Origin: Ruegeria sp. SCSIO 43209
GTDB taxonomy: Bacteria; Pseudomonadota; Alphaproteobacteria; Rhodobacterales; Rhodobacteraceae
Assembly: GCF_019904295.1 (NCBI RefSeq)
Contig: NZ_CP065359.1
Coordinates: forward strand, 1,141,001-1,205,000
Direction of reading: 5' to 3'
Length of the DNA stretch: 64,000 bases
The notes below the pieces were generated by a model that did no database searches, was not told the origin of the DNA, and saw only the letters and a program-made list of their open reading frames with translations. Below, piece by piece: positions 1 through 8,032 of the stretch (within the stretch, counting starts at the first letter, position 1; each line of letters begins with the position of its first letter). Both the position numbers and the translations under genes were made by a program.

Positions 1-48
1 CGAGAGGATCAGTGCGCTCGACAGCAACAAAGACAGGACGGAGCGCAT
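1..48 (-). CDS. lptD: LPS-assembly protein LptD, N-terminal fragment (runs off the window)
   Basis: Only the first 16 codons lie in the window. They begin with ATG at 48-46, whose last base pairs overlap the lptG stop (TGATG), and encode a basic N-terminus followed by a run of Leu, Ser and Ala, as expected of a signal peptide. LptD is the outer-membrane beta-barrel that inserts lipopolysaccharide, and it usually follows lptG in alphaproteobacteria. The identification rests on this position and the signal peptide, because the mature protein is not visible. Confidence 0.6.
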   Translation of the reverse strand, partial: MRSVLSLLLSSALILS

Positions 49-1148
49 CAGCCATCCTCCGCATGTAGCAACAGGCCCAGAGACAGTAGAATGCCCGCAA
101 AGGGTGGGGCCCAGGCCGAGACCAGAATAGGTAATTGCCCGTTTTCGCCAAGAATTTGGGCGAAATTCCGGATGAAGTAGATACCGAACCCCAGCAATAC
201 AGCGGTCAGCACGGCAACTCCGGTGCCGCCGAACCGGACATGGCGCATTGTGAAGGCGGCCCCGATCAGAACCATCGAAACCAGAAACAGGGGTCGCGCA
301 AGTTGTACCTGCAGCCAGACCTCATATTGCTTGGTTGAAAATCCCGCCTCGCCCAGATCACGAATCAACTGGGGCAGATCATAGACCGAAACTGAATCCT
401 TTTGCCCGAGAGTGTCCAGAATCCGGTCTCTGGTCAGCGTTGTGGGTAGGTTCAGGATCTCATGGCTGGTGGCATTTGCTTCGGGATTGAGATCGTCCTG
501 AATGGGCCAGATTTTGGCCTGATGCAAGGTCCAGAATCCATCCTCCAGATCAGCTTGCTGGGCCGAGATTTGCTGGTTCGGCTTGCCGTCGGATGAGAAC
601 GTTGTGATGGTCACGTTCCGCAGGGCGAACCGGTCGCCGTTGACAGTGCCGGTTGCGTGAATCACCGACTGACCGTTGGCTGAGCTCTGGCGCAGCCACA
701 ACCCCTCGCGGCTGATGGACAGGGCTGAGCCACCCTGGTTGCGATAGCCATCGGACAAGCGTTGGAACTCTTCCGACGTCGCGGCCGCGATGGGATTCAG
801 CAAAGTCACAGCAAGTGCGCCGATGGTCAGCGCAAGCAACACGGGCGCCAGCAGGGCTCGGATACCGGATCGCCCGATAGCGCGGGTCACCACCAGTTCG
901 GAGCTGCGGGCGAGGCCGACAAACAGCGCGATGGTGGCCAGGATCATTAGCAGGGGTAACATCTCGCTGATCGCGGCCGGTGTGTTCAGCAACGTCAGTT
1001 GCAGCAACTGGCCAAAGGATAGGTCAACGCCATCGAACCGCCGCACCTGTTCGATCAGATCGATCAGGATCATCAAGGTCAGAAAAATGCCGCCGATTAC
1101 AAGAAAGCTTTGAATAAAGCGGCGGGCAAAATAGCGGTCGAGGATCAC
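48..1148 (-). CDS. lptG: LPS export ABC transporter permease LptG
   Basis: LptG is an inner-membrane permease of the LptB2FG complex that extracts lipopolysaccharide from the inner membrane and passes it to LptC/A/D. The protein shows the family layout: an N-terminal amphipathic stretch (LDRYFARRF) and membrane segment, two further N-terminal membrane segments, a periplasmic beta-jellyroll region at about residues 115-260, and three C-terminal membrane segments ending in LLLHAEDG. I chose the GTG at 1148-1146 (about 366 residues) because homologues begin at the ILDRYFARRF region and a GGGGAT ribosome site precedes it; an ATG at 1196 would add 16 unlikely residues. The sequence matches LptG better than LptF. 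The usual lptF partner is absent between this gene and pepA. Confidence 0.88.
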   Translation of the reverse strand: MILDRYFARRFIQSFLVIGGIFLTLMILIDLIEQVRRFDGVDLSFGQLLQLTLLNTPAAISEMLPLLMILATIALFVGLARSSELVVTRAIGRSGIRALLAPVLLALTIGALAVTLLNPIAAATSEEFQRLSDGYRNQGGSALSISREGLWLRQSSANGQSVIHATGTVNGDRFALRNVTITTFSSDGKPNQQISAQQADLEDGFWTLHQAKIWPIQDDLNPEANATSHEILNLPTTLTRDRILDTLGQKDSVSVYDLPQLIRDLGEAGFSTKQYEVWLQVQLARPLFLVSMVLIGAAFTMRHVRFGGTGVAVLTAVLLGFGIYFIRNFAQILGENGQLPILVSAWAPPFAGILLSLGLLLHAEDG

Positions 1149-1284
1149 TTGGGCATCCCCGTCAAACCCCGGCATCCAAGAATCACAATCGGGCATGGAA
1201 TCATGCGCGACGGCCTGTAACTGCCGATTGGTGTCACGTTCTCTCCCCCGAGCCTGCCGTTATTTTCGCGCGACCATAATGCAA

Positions 1285-1311
1285 TTGCCCGGCGGGGAAA
1301 ACTGCTATCTG
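1285..1311 (+). promoter_or_regulatory. possible pepA promoter
   Basis: A TTGCCC hexamer (1285-1290) and a TATCTG hexamer (1306-1311) lie 15 bases apart, upstream of pepA in the lptG/pepA divergent gap. The spacing is short for sigma-70, so this is only a candidate. Confidence 0.2.
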
Positions 1312-1367
1312 GTCAACGGTGGCTGCGCGGGCTAGGTCTTGGGCAACGCATTTTTCAGGAGAATGAT

Positions 1368-2834
1368 ATGAGCAGTCTTGTGCCCGTCCGATTCACCCCC
1401 TTTGACCTTGATGCGATAGCGCAAACCGAAGGGCGCGTGGCCATTCTCATTCCCGCCGATGGCAAGATGAGCCCCGCCGCGCGTCGAGCCAATCGCCTGA
1501 CCAAAGGCGCGGTTGCGCGGCTGGTCGAAAGCGAGCGGTTCAGCAAGGTCAAGTCGGGCAATGTTATTTCGCTGGCCTGGCCTGCCGGAATGGTGGCCGA
1601 GGCGCTGGACATTCTGGTGTTGCCGCGTCGCCCCGACGCGGACGAGGCGCGCAAGGCCGGGGCCAATCTGGCGAAAGCTGCAGCGGGCAAACCCGTGCTG
1701 GTCATGGCCGCCAATCACGCGCGTATCGAAGAGGTAGCCTTGGGCATGGTACTGCGGGCCTACGATTTCGATGTCCACAAATCCAAGGACTCAGACCCGG
1801 CGGGTGAGATCACCATCGGTCACTCCAAGCCGGAGGAGGCCGAAGCCGCTTTTGCACCGCTCTATGCCGTCGCAGACGGTGTGCGCATGACACGAGATCT
1901 GACAAATGAACCTGCAAACGTGCTGACGACAACTGAGTTCGCGGACCGGTTGGTCGAGATGGAATCGCTGGGCCTGAAGGTCGAGGTTCTGGAAGAGGAC
2001 AAGCTGGCCGAACTGGGCATGCGCACGTTGCTGAGCGTCGGGCAGGGCTCGGTCAGCCCCTCGAAAGTTGTGGTGATGCAATGGGACGGCGGCGACAAGG
2101 ATGACGCGCCACTGGCCTTGGTCGGTAAGGGCGTCGTGTTCGATACCGGCGGTATCTCGCTTAAGCCGGCCGGAGGCATGGAAGACATGACCATGGACAT
2201 GGGCGGCGCGGGTGTTGTTGCCGGAACCATGCGAGCGTTGGCCAAGCGCAACGCCAAAGCCAATGTCGTGGGGCTGGTCGGGTTGGTCGAAAACATGCCC
2301 TCGGGCAATGCCTCTCGCCCGGGCGATGTGGTCACTTCGATGAAAGGCGACACTGTCGAGATCATCAACACCGATGCCGAGGGTCGTTTGGTTCTGTGTG
2401 ACGTCATGTGGTACGCGCAGGATCGGTTCCAGCCGGTGGGCATGATCGATCTGGCCACTCTGACGGGCGCGGTCATCATTGGTCTTGGGCATGAGAATGC
2501 CGGTGTGTTTTCAAACAATGACACCTTCTGCGACGCCTTCCTGAAGTCGGCCAAGGCCGAGGACGAGGGCGCATGGCGGCTGCCCTTGGGTGAAGGCTAC
2601 GACAAACAACTTAAATCGCGCATTGCGGATATGAAGAACGTGGGCGGGCGGCCCGCAGGTTCGATCACCGCAGCGCAGTTCCTGCAGCGTTTCGTCAAGG
2701 AAGAGACGCCGTGGATTCACTTGGATATCGCAGGTGTGGCCTCTGTCTCTTCCGAGACCGCTTATGCACCGAAAGGGGCCACGGGCTGGGGCGTCCGCGC
2801 GCTAAGCCGGTTCGTGCAGGACAATTTCGAGTAA
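1368..2834 (+). CDS. pepA: leucyl aminopeptidase (M17 family)
   Basis: This cytosolic metallo-aminopeptidase removes N-terminal residues, preferentially leucine, from peptides, working as a hexamer with two metal ions. The protein has 488 residues, normal for the family. The metal and active-site region is intact: the lysine-containing GKGVVFDTGG segment at about residue 252, and the signature NTDAEGRL at about residue 334. The start is supported by an AGGAG ribosome site at 1357-1361. It is divergent from lptG, and holC follows 4 bases downstream, the arrangement expected in Rhodobacteraceae except for the missing lptF. E. coli PepA also binds DNA, but nothing here shows that. Confidence 0.97.
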   Translation: MSSLVPVRFTPFDLDAIAQTEGRVAILIPADGKMSPAARRANRLTKGAVARLVESERFSKVKSGNVISLAWPAGMVAEALDILVLPRRPDADEARKAGANLAKAAAGKPVLVMAANHARIEEVALGMVLRAYDFDVHKSKDSDPAGEITIGHSKPEEAEAAFAPLYAVADGVRMTRDLTNEPANVLTTTEFADRLVEMESLGLKVEVLEEDKLAELGMRTLLSVGQGSVSPSKVVVMQWDGGDKDDAPLALVGKGVVFDTGGISLKPAGGMEDMTMDMGGAGVVAGTMRALAKRNAKANVVGLVGLVENMPSGNASRPGDVVTSMKGDTVEIINTDAEGRLVLCDVMWYAQDRFQPVGMIDLATLTGAVIIGLGHENAGVFSNNDTFCDAFLKSAKAEDEGAWRLPLGEGYDKQLKSRIADMKNVGGRPAGSITAAQFLQRFVKEETPWIHLDIAGVASVSSETAYAPKGATGWGVRALSRFVQDNFE

Positions 2835-2838
2835 GCGC

Positions 2839-3297
2839 ATGGGTGCCGTCTATTTCTACCACCTGACCCGTCAGCCGTTGGAGCACACATTGCCTGTGCT
2901 GCTCGACAAGGCACGGCAGGCCGGATGGCGGATTGCCGTGCGGGGTGTCGACCCTGCGCGGATGGACTGGCTGGATGAGAAATTGTGGCTGGGACCTGAG
3001 GACGGGTTCTTGCCGCATGGCCGCGAAGGTGGCCCGCACGACGCGGCACAGCCCGTTCTGCTGACGACCGGCCAAGGGGCAGCAAATGGCGCGACCTGTG
3101 TAATGGCTGTCGATGGGGCAACGGTTGAGGCGGAGGAAGTTTCGACCATGGAGCGTGTCTGCATTCTGTTCGACGGGAATGATCCGGAGGCGGTTCAACA
3201 TGCGCGCGGGCAGTGGAAGGCTCTGACCGGGGCGGGGTGTTCGGCACAGTATTGGTCCGAGGAATCCGGACGATGGGAGAAAAAGGCCGAGGCTTGA
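2839..3297 (+). CDS. holC: DNA polymerase III subunit chi
   Basis: Chi belongs to the clamp-loader complex and links the replisome to single-strand binding protein. The 152-residue protein begins with the typical VYFYHLTRQPLE segment and has the mid-region KLWLGPEDGFLPHG and the C-terminal CILFDGNDPEAVQHAR typical of the family. It starts 4 bases after pepA, so the two are probably co-transcribed. Pairing of pepA with holC is common in proteobacteria. Confidence 0.93.
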   Translation: MGAVYFYHLTRQPLEHTLPVLLDKARQAGWRIAVRGVDPARMDWLDEKLWLGPEDGFLPHGREGGPHDAAQPVLLTTGQGAANGATCVMAVDGATVEAEEVSTMERVCILFDGNDPEAVQHARGQWKALTGAGCSAQYWSEESGRWEKKAEA

Positions 3298-3328
3298 TCG
3301 GCCACAAATATATTTTAGGAGATTTCAA

Positions 3329-4375
3329 ATGGATATGAAGCCTTTGGGCCGCACCGGGATCATGGTGTCGGATTTATGTCTTGGGACAATGACCTTTGGT
3401 ACTCAGACCTCGGAAACTGAGGCGCACCGCCAGATGGACATGGCGCTTGCGGGTGGGATCAACTTTGTCGACGCGGCTGAGATGTATCCGGTGAACCCGA
3501 TCTCGGCAGAGACGGTCGGGCGGACCGAAGAGATTCTTGGCAATTGGAATGCCGCCAATCCTTCGCGGCGCGGGGACTATGTGCTGGCCACGAAACACTC
3601 TGGTGAAGGGTTCGTGCATGCGCGCAATGGCGCCCCAATCTCGAAAGAGACCATACCTGAGGCGATAGAGGGTTCACTGCGTCGTCTACAGACTGACTGT
3701 ATAGATATCTATCAGTTCCACTGGCCAAATCGTGGCAGCTACATGTTCCGACAGAACTGGGACTATGCACCCTCGGGTCACAACCGGGACGAGATTATGG
3801 ACGAGATGCGCGAAAGCCTGATCGCTCTGCAGGCGCAGGTGGACAAGGGCAATATCCGCGCCTTTGGTCTGTCGAATGAAAGCGCTTGGGGTACCGCTCA
3901 GTGGTTGCGGGCATCGGATGAGGTTAGTGGACCTCGGGTCGCGTCGATCCAGAACGAATATTCTTTGCTCTGCCGGTTATTCGATACCGACCTGGCTGAA
4001 TTGTGTCTTCTGGAAGATGTCGGGTTACTATCATTCTCACCGTTGGCGGCAGGTTTCCTGACTGGGAAATATCAAGGTGGTGCTGTTCCAGAAGGATCAC
4101 GCATGGCGCTGGTGCCGAATATGGGCGGGCGCAAAACAGATCGCGTTTTTGATGCAGTGGCGGCTTATCTGGATGTCGCCGCGCGGCATGGGCTGGACCC
4201 GATCCACATGTCACTGGCGTGGTGTTGCAGCCGTCCGTTCATGGCCTCAACCATCTTTGGCGCGACAAATGTAGCGCAGCTAGAACATATTCTGGCGGGT
4301 AAGGATTTGAAGCTGTCGTCCGAAGTGATGGCCGAGATCAGTGCGGCGCATCGGGCGTTTCCGATGCCATATTGA
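3329..4375 (+). CDS. aldo/keto reductase (Tas-like)
   Basis: This is an NADPH-dependent oxidoreductase with a TIM-barrel fold. The 348-residue protein opens with PLGRTGIMVSDLCLGTMTFG and keeps the catalytic tetrad of the superfamily: Asp in DAAEMYP (about residue 48), Tyr in the same segment (about 53), Lys in ATKHS (about 89) and His in QFHWPN (about 131). Layout and the C-terminal cofactor region place it nearest the Tas/YajO type. An AGGAGA ribosome site lies just upstream. The substrate cannot be told. It ends against the carnitine regulator, convergent, with a repeat element between. Confidence 0.9.
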   Translation: MDMKPLGRTGIMVSDLCLGTMTFGTQTSETEAHRQMDMALAGGINFVDAAEMYPVNPISAETVGRTEEILGNWNAANPSRRGDYVLATKHSGEGFVHARNGAPISKETIPEAIEGSLRRLQTDCIDIYQFHWPNRGSYMFRQNWDYAPSGHNRDEIMDEMRESLIALQAQVDKGNIRAFGLSNESAWGTAQWLRASDEVSGPRVASIQNEYSLLCRLFDTDLAELCLLEDVGLLSFSPLAAGFLTGKYQGGAVPEGSRMALVPNMGGRKTDRVFDAVAAYLDVAARHGLDPIHMSLAWCCSRPFMASTIFGATNVAQLEHILAGKDLKLSSEVMAEISAAHRAFPMPY

Positions 4376-4380
4376 AGGGA

Positions 4381-4440
4381 TGGGGGCTCTGCCCCCGTCG
4401 CCTTTGGCGACTCCCCCGAGGTATTTTATGCCAGATGAAG
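4381..4440 (+). repeat. Rhodobacteraceae-type intergenic element, copy 1
   Basis: After the aldo/keto reductase stop come two hairpins, GGGGGC-TCT-GCCCCC (4382-4396) and GTCGCC-TTT-GGCGAC (4397-4411), then the core CCCCCGAGGTATTTTATG and CCAGATGAAG, ending at 4440. The same core occurs at 6497-6541, 23656-23707 and 27453-27503. The hairpins may terminate transcription between the convergent genes. Confidence 0.75.
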
Positions 4441-4450
4441 TTGGATCGTG

Positions 4451-5440
4451 TCAGTGATGGGTTGGTTGCGTACGGTCTTGCCTGAGGTCGCGAGCCGTGA
4501 GGCCGTGGGCGGTTCGGAACGCGCGGGCGAAGCTGGATTGCGAGGCGAAGCCGGTGGCCAGCGCCACGTCCATCAGCGGCAGGTCGGTATCGGTAACCAG
4601 ACGGCGGGCCTCGGCCAGTCTGAGTTGCAGGTAATGATCCTGTGGAGTTGTATTCAGGCGCAGGCGGAACTGCTGCTGCAGGGTGCGCGTACTAGTGCCG
4701 AGTCTATCGGCGATGTGCGCAAGGGACAGGGGGTCGTCCAGTGAGGATTCCATCAATGAGTTGGCTTTGGCAGTGAGCGCGGTGTGACGGTGCGGCGCAC
4801 CGGTGCGGCTTTGTGGTTTTGAGGGCTGAGACGTACCTTCATAGAGGAATAGCCCGGACACGCGGGCGGCAAAGCCCGCGCCATGACGTGCAGCAATAAT
4901 ATGGAGCATCATATCGATCGCCGGGACGGCGCCGCCGGAGGTTAGGCGTGTATCGGAGACGGTAAATCGGTCAGGGCGCACATCGACATTGGGAAAGCGC
5001 GCAGCGAAGTTCTCCAAATCCTCCCAATGGGTCGTCGCCGCGTGACCGTCGAGCAATCCAGCCTCAGCCAGTAACCAGGGGCCGCCATCTATCCCGGCGA
5101 TTGTTGCACCGGTGGCCGCGATCCTGCGGAGCCCGGCGAGCAGGCTGGGCGTCGCATGACGGGCCAATTGGAATCCGGCAACTACGATCAACAGATCGCA
5201 GCCCTGCAACCGGGCCAGGGGAATGCCCTGCACACTCAGGGCGCTGGTCAGCATCGCGGGTTCTGCGGTTGCCGTGACGTAGTCCCAATCAAAAGCGGGC
5301 CGATCCGCCAGTCGGTTGGCAGCACGCATCGGATCGACGGCGGCCGCGAAGCTGAGTGTGTTGCATTCGTCCAGCACCAGCACCGCCGTTTTCAGGGCGC
5401 GATGTTCGGGCTGCAGTATGTTTTTTGCGGATTTCATCAA
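4451..5440 (-). CDS. cdhR: GlxA-family transcriptional regulator, probable carnitine regulator CdhR
   Basis: This is a DNA-binding regulator with an N-terminal DJ-1/PfpI-like domain (about residues 15-185) and a C-terminal AraC-type double helix-turn-helix (about 220-320, with LAHIADRLGTSTRTLQQQFR and the second helix region GFASQSSFARAFR). The DJ-1 nucleophile elbow reads AGIDGGPWLLAEAG, without the catalytic cysteine, as expected of a sensor rather than an enzyme. It is divergent from the carnitine-degrading operon, and GlxA-type CdhR is the known activator of carnitine catabolism in Pseudomonas aeruginosa. The inducer assignment is inferred from this context. Confidence 0.85.
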   Translation of the reverse strand: MMKSAKNILQPEHRALKTAVLVLDECNTLSFAAAVDPMRAANRLADRPAFDWDYVTATAEPAMLTSALSVQGIPLARLQGCDLLIVVAGFQLARHATPSLLAGLRRIAATGATIAGIDGGPWLLAEAGLLDGHAATTHWEDLENFAARFPNVDVRPDRFTVSDTRLTSGGAVPAIDMMLHIIAARHGAGFAARVSGLFLYEGTSQPSKPQSRTGAPHRHTALTAKANSLMESSLDDPLSLAHIADRLGTSTRTLQQQFRLRLNTTPQDHYLQLRLAEARRLVTDTDLPLMDVALATGFASQSSFARAFRTAHGLTARDLRQDRTQPTHH

Positions 5441-5477
5441 GTCTGATTCGCATTTTGCTAAGTGGTTCCCTCAAGGC

Positions 5478-5501
5478 TGCGTCAGAGTTGGCGTTGACGC
5501 A
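5478..5501. promoter_or_regulatory. inverted repeat between cdhR and the carnitine operon, operator candidate
   Basis: Perfect 7-base arms TGCGTCA (5478-5484) and TGACGCA (5495-5501) are separated by 10 bases in the 129-base divergent gap. Arm size and spacing suit a dimeric AraC/GlxA-type regulator. Binding by CdhR is inferred. Confidence 0.45.
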
Positions 5502-5569
5502 AATCGGAATCCGGGGAGAAGCCTGTGGAAAACCCACGGTAAAACCGGGTATAAGCTGGGGATAACGCC

Positions 5570-6487
5570 ATGCCTTTGGAAATGAACCGCGAAGTCTTTG
5601 TCACCTGTGCCGTCACCGGCTCGGGCGGGACACAGGATCGCAGCCCACATGTGCCGCGTTCGCCGAAGCAGATTGCCGATAGTGCAATTGCTGCAGCGAA
5701 AGCCGGTGCGGCCGTGGTGCACTGCCATGTGCGCGACCCCGAGACCGGTGCGCCTTCACGCGATCTGGCGCTGTACCGTGAAGTCACGGACCGCATTCGC
5801 GATGCCGAAGTAGACGCGGTTCTGAACCTGACGGCGGGCATGGGCGGAGACATGGTGTTCGGCGGGATCGAAAATCCGCTGCCTTTGGCAGAGGCCGGAA
5901 CCGATCTGGTTGGTGCGACTGAACGTGTTGCACATGTAGCGGAGTGCTTGCCTGAAATCTGTACTCTGGATTGTGGCACGATGAACTTTGCCGAGGCCGA
6001 TTATGTGATGACCAATACGCCCGGCGCCTTACGGGCGATGGGGCAGATGATGACCGATCTGGGCGTGAAGCCCGAGATCGAGGCCTTCGACACCGGCCAT
6101 CTGTGGTTCGCCAAGCAGCTGGTGAAAGAGGGTGTTCTGGAACCGAACGCTCTGGTCCAGCTATGTATGGGGGTGCCGTGGGGGGCTCCGGATGATCTCA
6201 ACACCTTTATGGCGATGGTGAACAATGTGCCGGAGGACTGGACGTTCAGCGCGTTTTCGCTGGGGCGCAATGAGATGGCGTATGTCGCGGCCTCGGTTCT
6301 GGCGGGCGGTAATGTGCGCGTCGGGCTGGAGGACAACCTGTGGCTGGAAAAGGGTGTTCTGGCCGAAAACTGGCAGTTGGTCGAGCGTGCAGGCAGCATC
6401 ATCGAAAACATGGGCGCGCGGGTGATCGGGCCGCAGGAAGTACGTGAGAAGCTGGGGCTTACCAAGCGGGCTCCGGTTGCGAAGTAG
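5570..6487 (+). CDS. BKACE-family enzyme (DUF849), probable dehydrocarnitine cleavage enzyme
   Basis: BKACE enzymes are zinc-dependent TIM barrels that condense a beta-keto acid with acetyl-CoA and split it. For dehydrocarnitine the products are betainyl-CoA and acetoacetate. The 305-residue protein has the zinc-binding HCHVRD motif (about residues 50-55), the GTMNF segment, and the C-terminal RVGLEDN motif. The nearby fused carnitine dehydrogenase/thioesterase makes 3-dehydrocarnitine the likely substrate, matching the function shown for BKACE members in carnitine operons. The first ATG is preceded by a GGGGAT sequence; a second ATG at 5582 is possible. It is the first gene of the operon divergent from cdhR. 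Confidence 0.88.
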   Translation: MPLEMNREVFVTCAVTGSGGTQDRSPHVPRSPKQIADSAIAAAKAGAAVVHCHVRDPETGAPSRDLALYREVTDRIRDAEVDAVLNLTAGMGGDMVFGGIENPLPLAEAGTDLVGATERVAHVAECLPEICTLDCGTMNFAEADYVMTNTPGALRAMGQMMTDLGVKPEIEAFDTGHLWFAKQLVKEGVLEPNALVQLCMGVPWGAPDDLNTFMAMVNNVPEDWTFSAFSLGRNEMAYVAASVLAGGNVRVGLEDNLWLEKGVLAENWQLVERAGSIIENMGARVIGPQEVREKLGLTKRAPVAK

Positions 6488-6496
6488 TCGCGGATT

Positions 6497-6541
6497 GGGG
6501 GCCAGCCCCCAAACCCCCGAGATATTTTTGGCCAGATGAAG
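6497..6541 (+). repeat. Rhodobacteraceae-type intergenic element, copy 2, inside the carnitine operon
   Basis: Hairpin GGGGGC-CA-GCCCCC (6497-6510) is followed by the core ACCCCCGAGATATTTTTGG and CCAGATGAAG, ending at 6541. It lies between two genes of one operon, so its hairpin and T-run may lower downstream expression. The ATG inside the core (6536) is in frame with the next gene but is part of the element. Confidence 0.75.
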
Positions 6542-6550
6542 AGGCGGATC

Positions 6551-8032
6551 GTGGGCAAAGAACAGCAAGCAAAAACAGCAGCAATCATCGGAGGCGGAGT
6601 GATTGGTGGCGGGTGGGCTGCCCGGTTCCTGCTGAACGGATGGGATGTTCGGGTATACGATCCCGACCCTGAAGCCGAGAGGAAGATCGGTGAGGTGTTA
6701 GATAACGCGCGTCGTTCTTTGCCGGGGTTGAGCGATGTACCTCTGCCTCTAGAAGGGACGCTGAGCTTTCATGACGATCTCGGTGAGGCAGTTCAGGGTG
6801 CGATCTGGATTCAGGAGAGCGTACCGGAAAGGCTCGATCTGAAGCTGAAGGTTTACAAGAGCTTGCAGGGGGCTTGTGATCCAGATGCAATCATCGGGTC
6901 CTCGACCAGCGGGTTCAAGCCCTCGGAGTTGCAGGAAGGCGCTTTGCGACCCGAGCAGATCGTGGTGACACACCCGTTCAACCCGGTCTACCTGTTGCCA
7001 CTGATCGAACTGGTTCCGACCGACAAGAATTCACCTGACTTGATCGCGCGGGCCAAAGATCTTTTGACCTCGGTGGGGTTCTTCCCGCTGCACATCAAGA
7101 AGGAAATCGACGCGCATATTGCTGACCGGTTCCTCGAGGCGGTGTGGCGCGAGGCGCTTTGGCTGGTGAAAGACGGCATCGCAACGACCGAAGAGATCGA
7201 TGAATCCATCCGCATGGGTTTTGGCATCCGTTGGGCCCAGATGGGACTGTTCGAAACCTATCGCGTGGCCGGTGGAGAGGCCGGGATGCGGCATTTCATG
7301 GCTCAGTTCGGCCCGGCGCTGAAATGGCCCTGGACCAAGCTCATGGACGTGCCTGAGTTCACCGATGAGTTGGTCGACATGATTGCGGATCAGTCGGATG
7401 CGCAGTCTGGCAAGTACTCGATCCGCGAGTTGGAGCGTATCCGGGACAATAACCTCGTTGGTATGATGCGGGCGCTGAAGGCCCAGAACTATGGTGCAGG
7501 GGCGGTATTGAACCAGCATGATGCGGCCTTGAAGCCAGGAGCGCTGCCGACGCTGGACGAGGCGGATCTGAGCCAGCCGATCCTCACGCTGTCGCGCGCC
7601 GTTCCGCTGGATTGGACCGACTACAATGGCCACATGAATGAAGCTAAATATCTGGAGGCCTTTGCAGCAGCCACGGATCGTTTCATGGAAATCATTGGCT
7701 GCGATATGGAGTATATCGCGACAGGCGGCAGCTATTTCACTGCCGAAAATCACATCCGTTACATGCAGGAGACCCATGCGGGGTCGCGGATCGAATGCCG
7801 TACGCAGATGCTGTTAGGGCAGGGCAAGAAGCTGCATGTCTTCCACAGCATGTACGAGGGTGAAACGCTGTTGGCCACAGGCGAAAGCTTTCTTCTGCAT
7901 GTCAGCCTTGAGACCCGACGCCCCAGCCGACCTTCACCCGAGATCGAGGCCGCGATGGCACGGGTTGCCGAGGCGCAGGCCGGGTTGCCTTATCCCGAAG
8001 GCGCGGGCGCGGCGATCCGCAAGCCCGCATGA
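6551..8032 (+). CDS. lcdH: bifunctional L-carnitine dehydrogenase / thioesterase
   Basis: The N-terminal part is an NAD-dependent 3-hydroxyacyl-CoA-dehydrogenase-type carnitine dehydrogenase, with the Rossmann motif GGGVIGGGWAARF near the start, STSGFKPSEL and THPFNPVYLLPL. The C-terminal 150 residues, starting near ILTLSRAVPLDWTDYNGHMN, form a hot-dog thioesterase, expected to release glycine betaine from betainyl-CoA. Carnitine dehydrogenases of rhizobia have the same fusion. I prefer the GTG at 6551, which has an AAGAGG ribosome site 6 bases upstream; the in-frame ATG at 6536 lies inside the repeat core. It overlaps the next gene by 4 bases (ATGA). Confidence 0.9.
   Translation: MGKEQQAKTAAIIGGGVIGGGWAARFLLNGWDVRVYDPDPEAERKIGEVLDNARRSLPGLSDVPLPLEGTLSFHDDLGEAVQGAIWIQESVPERLDLKLKVYKSLQGACDPDAIIGSSTSGFKPSELQEGALRPEQIVVTHPFNPVYLLPLIELVPTDKNSPDLIARAKDLLTSVGFFPLHIKKEIDAHIADRFLEAVWREALWLVKDGIATTEEIDESIRMGFGIRWAQMGLFETYRVAGGEAGMRHFMAQFGPALKWPWTKLMDVPEFTDELVDMIADQSDAQSGKYSIRELERIRDNNLVGMMRALKAQNYGAGAVLNQHDAALKPGALPTLDEADLSQPILTLSRAVPLDWTDYNGHMNEAKYLEAFAAATDRFMEIIGCDMEYIATGGSYFTAENHIRYMQETHAGSRIECRTQMLLGQGKKLHVFHSMYEGETLLATGESFLLHVSLETRRPSRPSPEIEAAMARVAEAQAGLPYPEGAGAAIRKPA

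Noticed and set aside
1149..1313. Remnant of lptF ahead of lptG
   Set aside because: The open frame that overlaps the lptG start has only about 56 codons and its product does not resemble the LptF C-terminus.
4448..4744. Small plus-strand frame over the start of the cdhR 3' end
   Set aside because: It is opposite a complete AraC-type domain and has no ribosome site.
6536..6550. ATG start for the carnitine dehydrogenase
   Set aside because: The ATG lies inside the repeated element core, and GTG at 6551 has an AAGAGG site at suitable distance.
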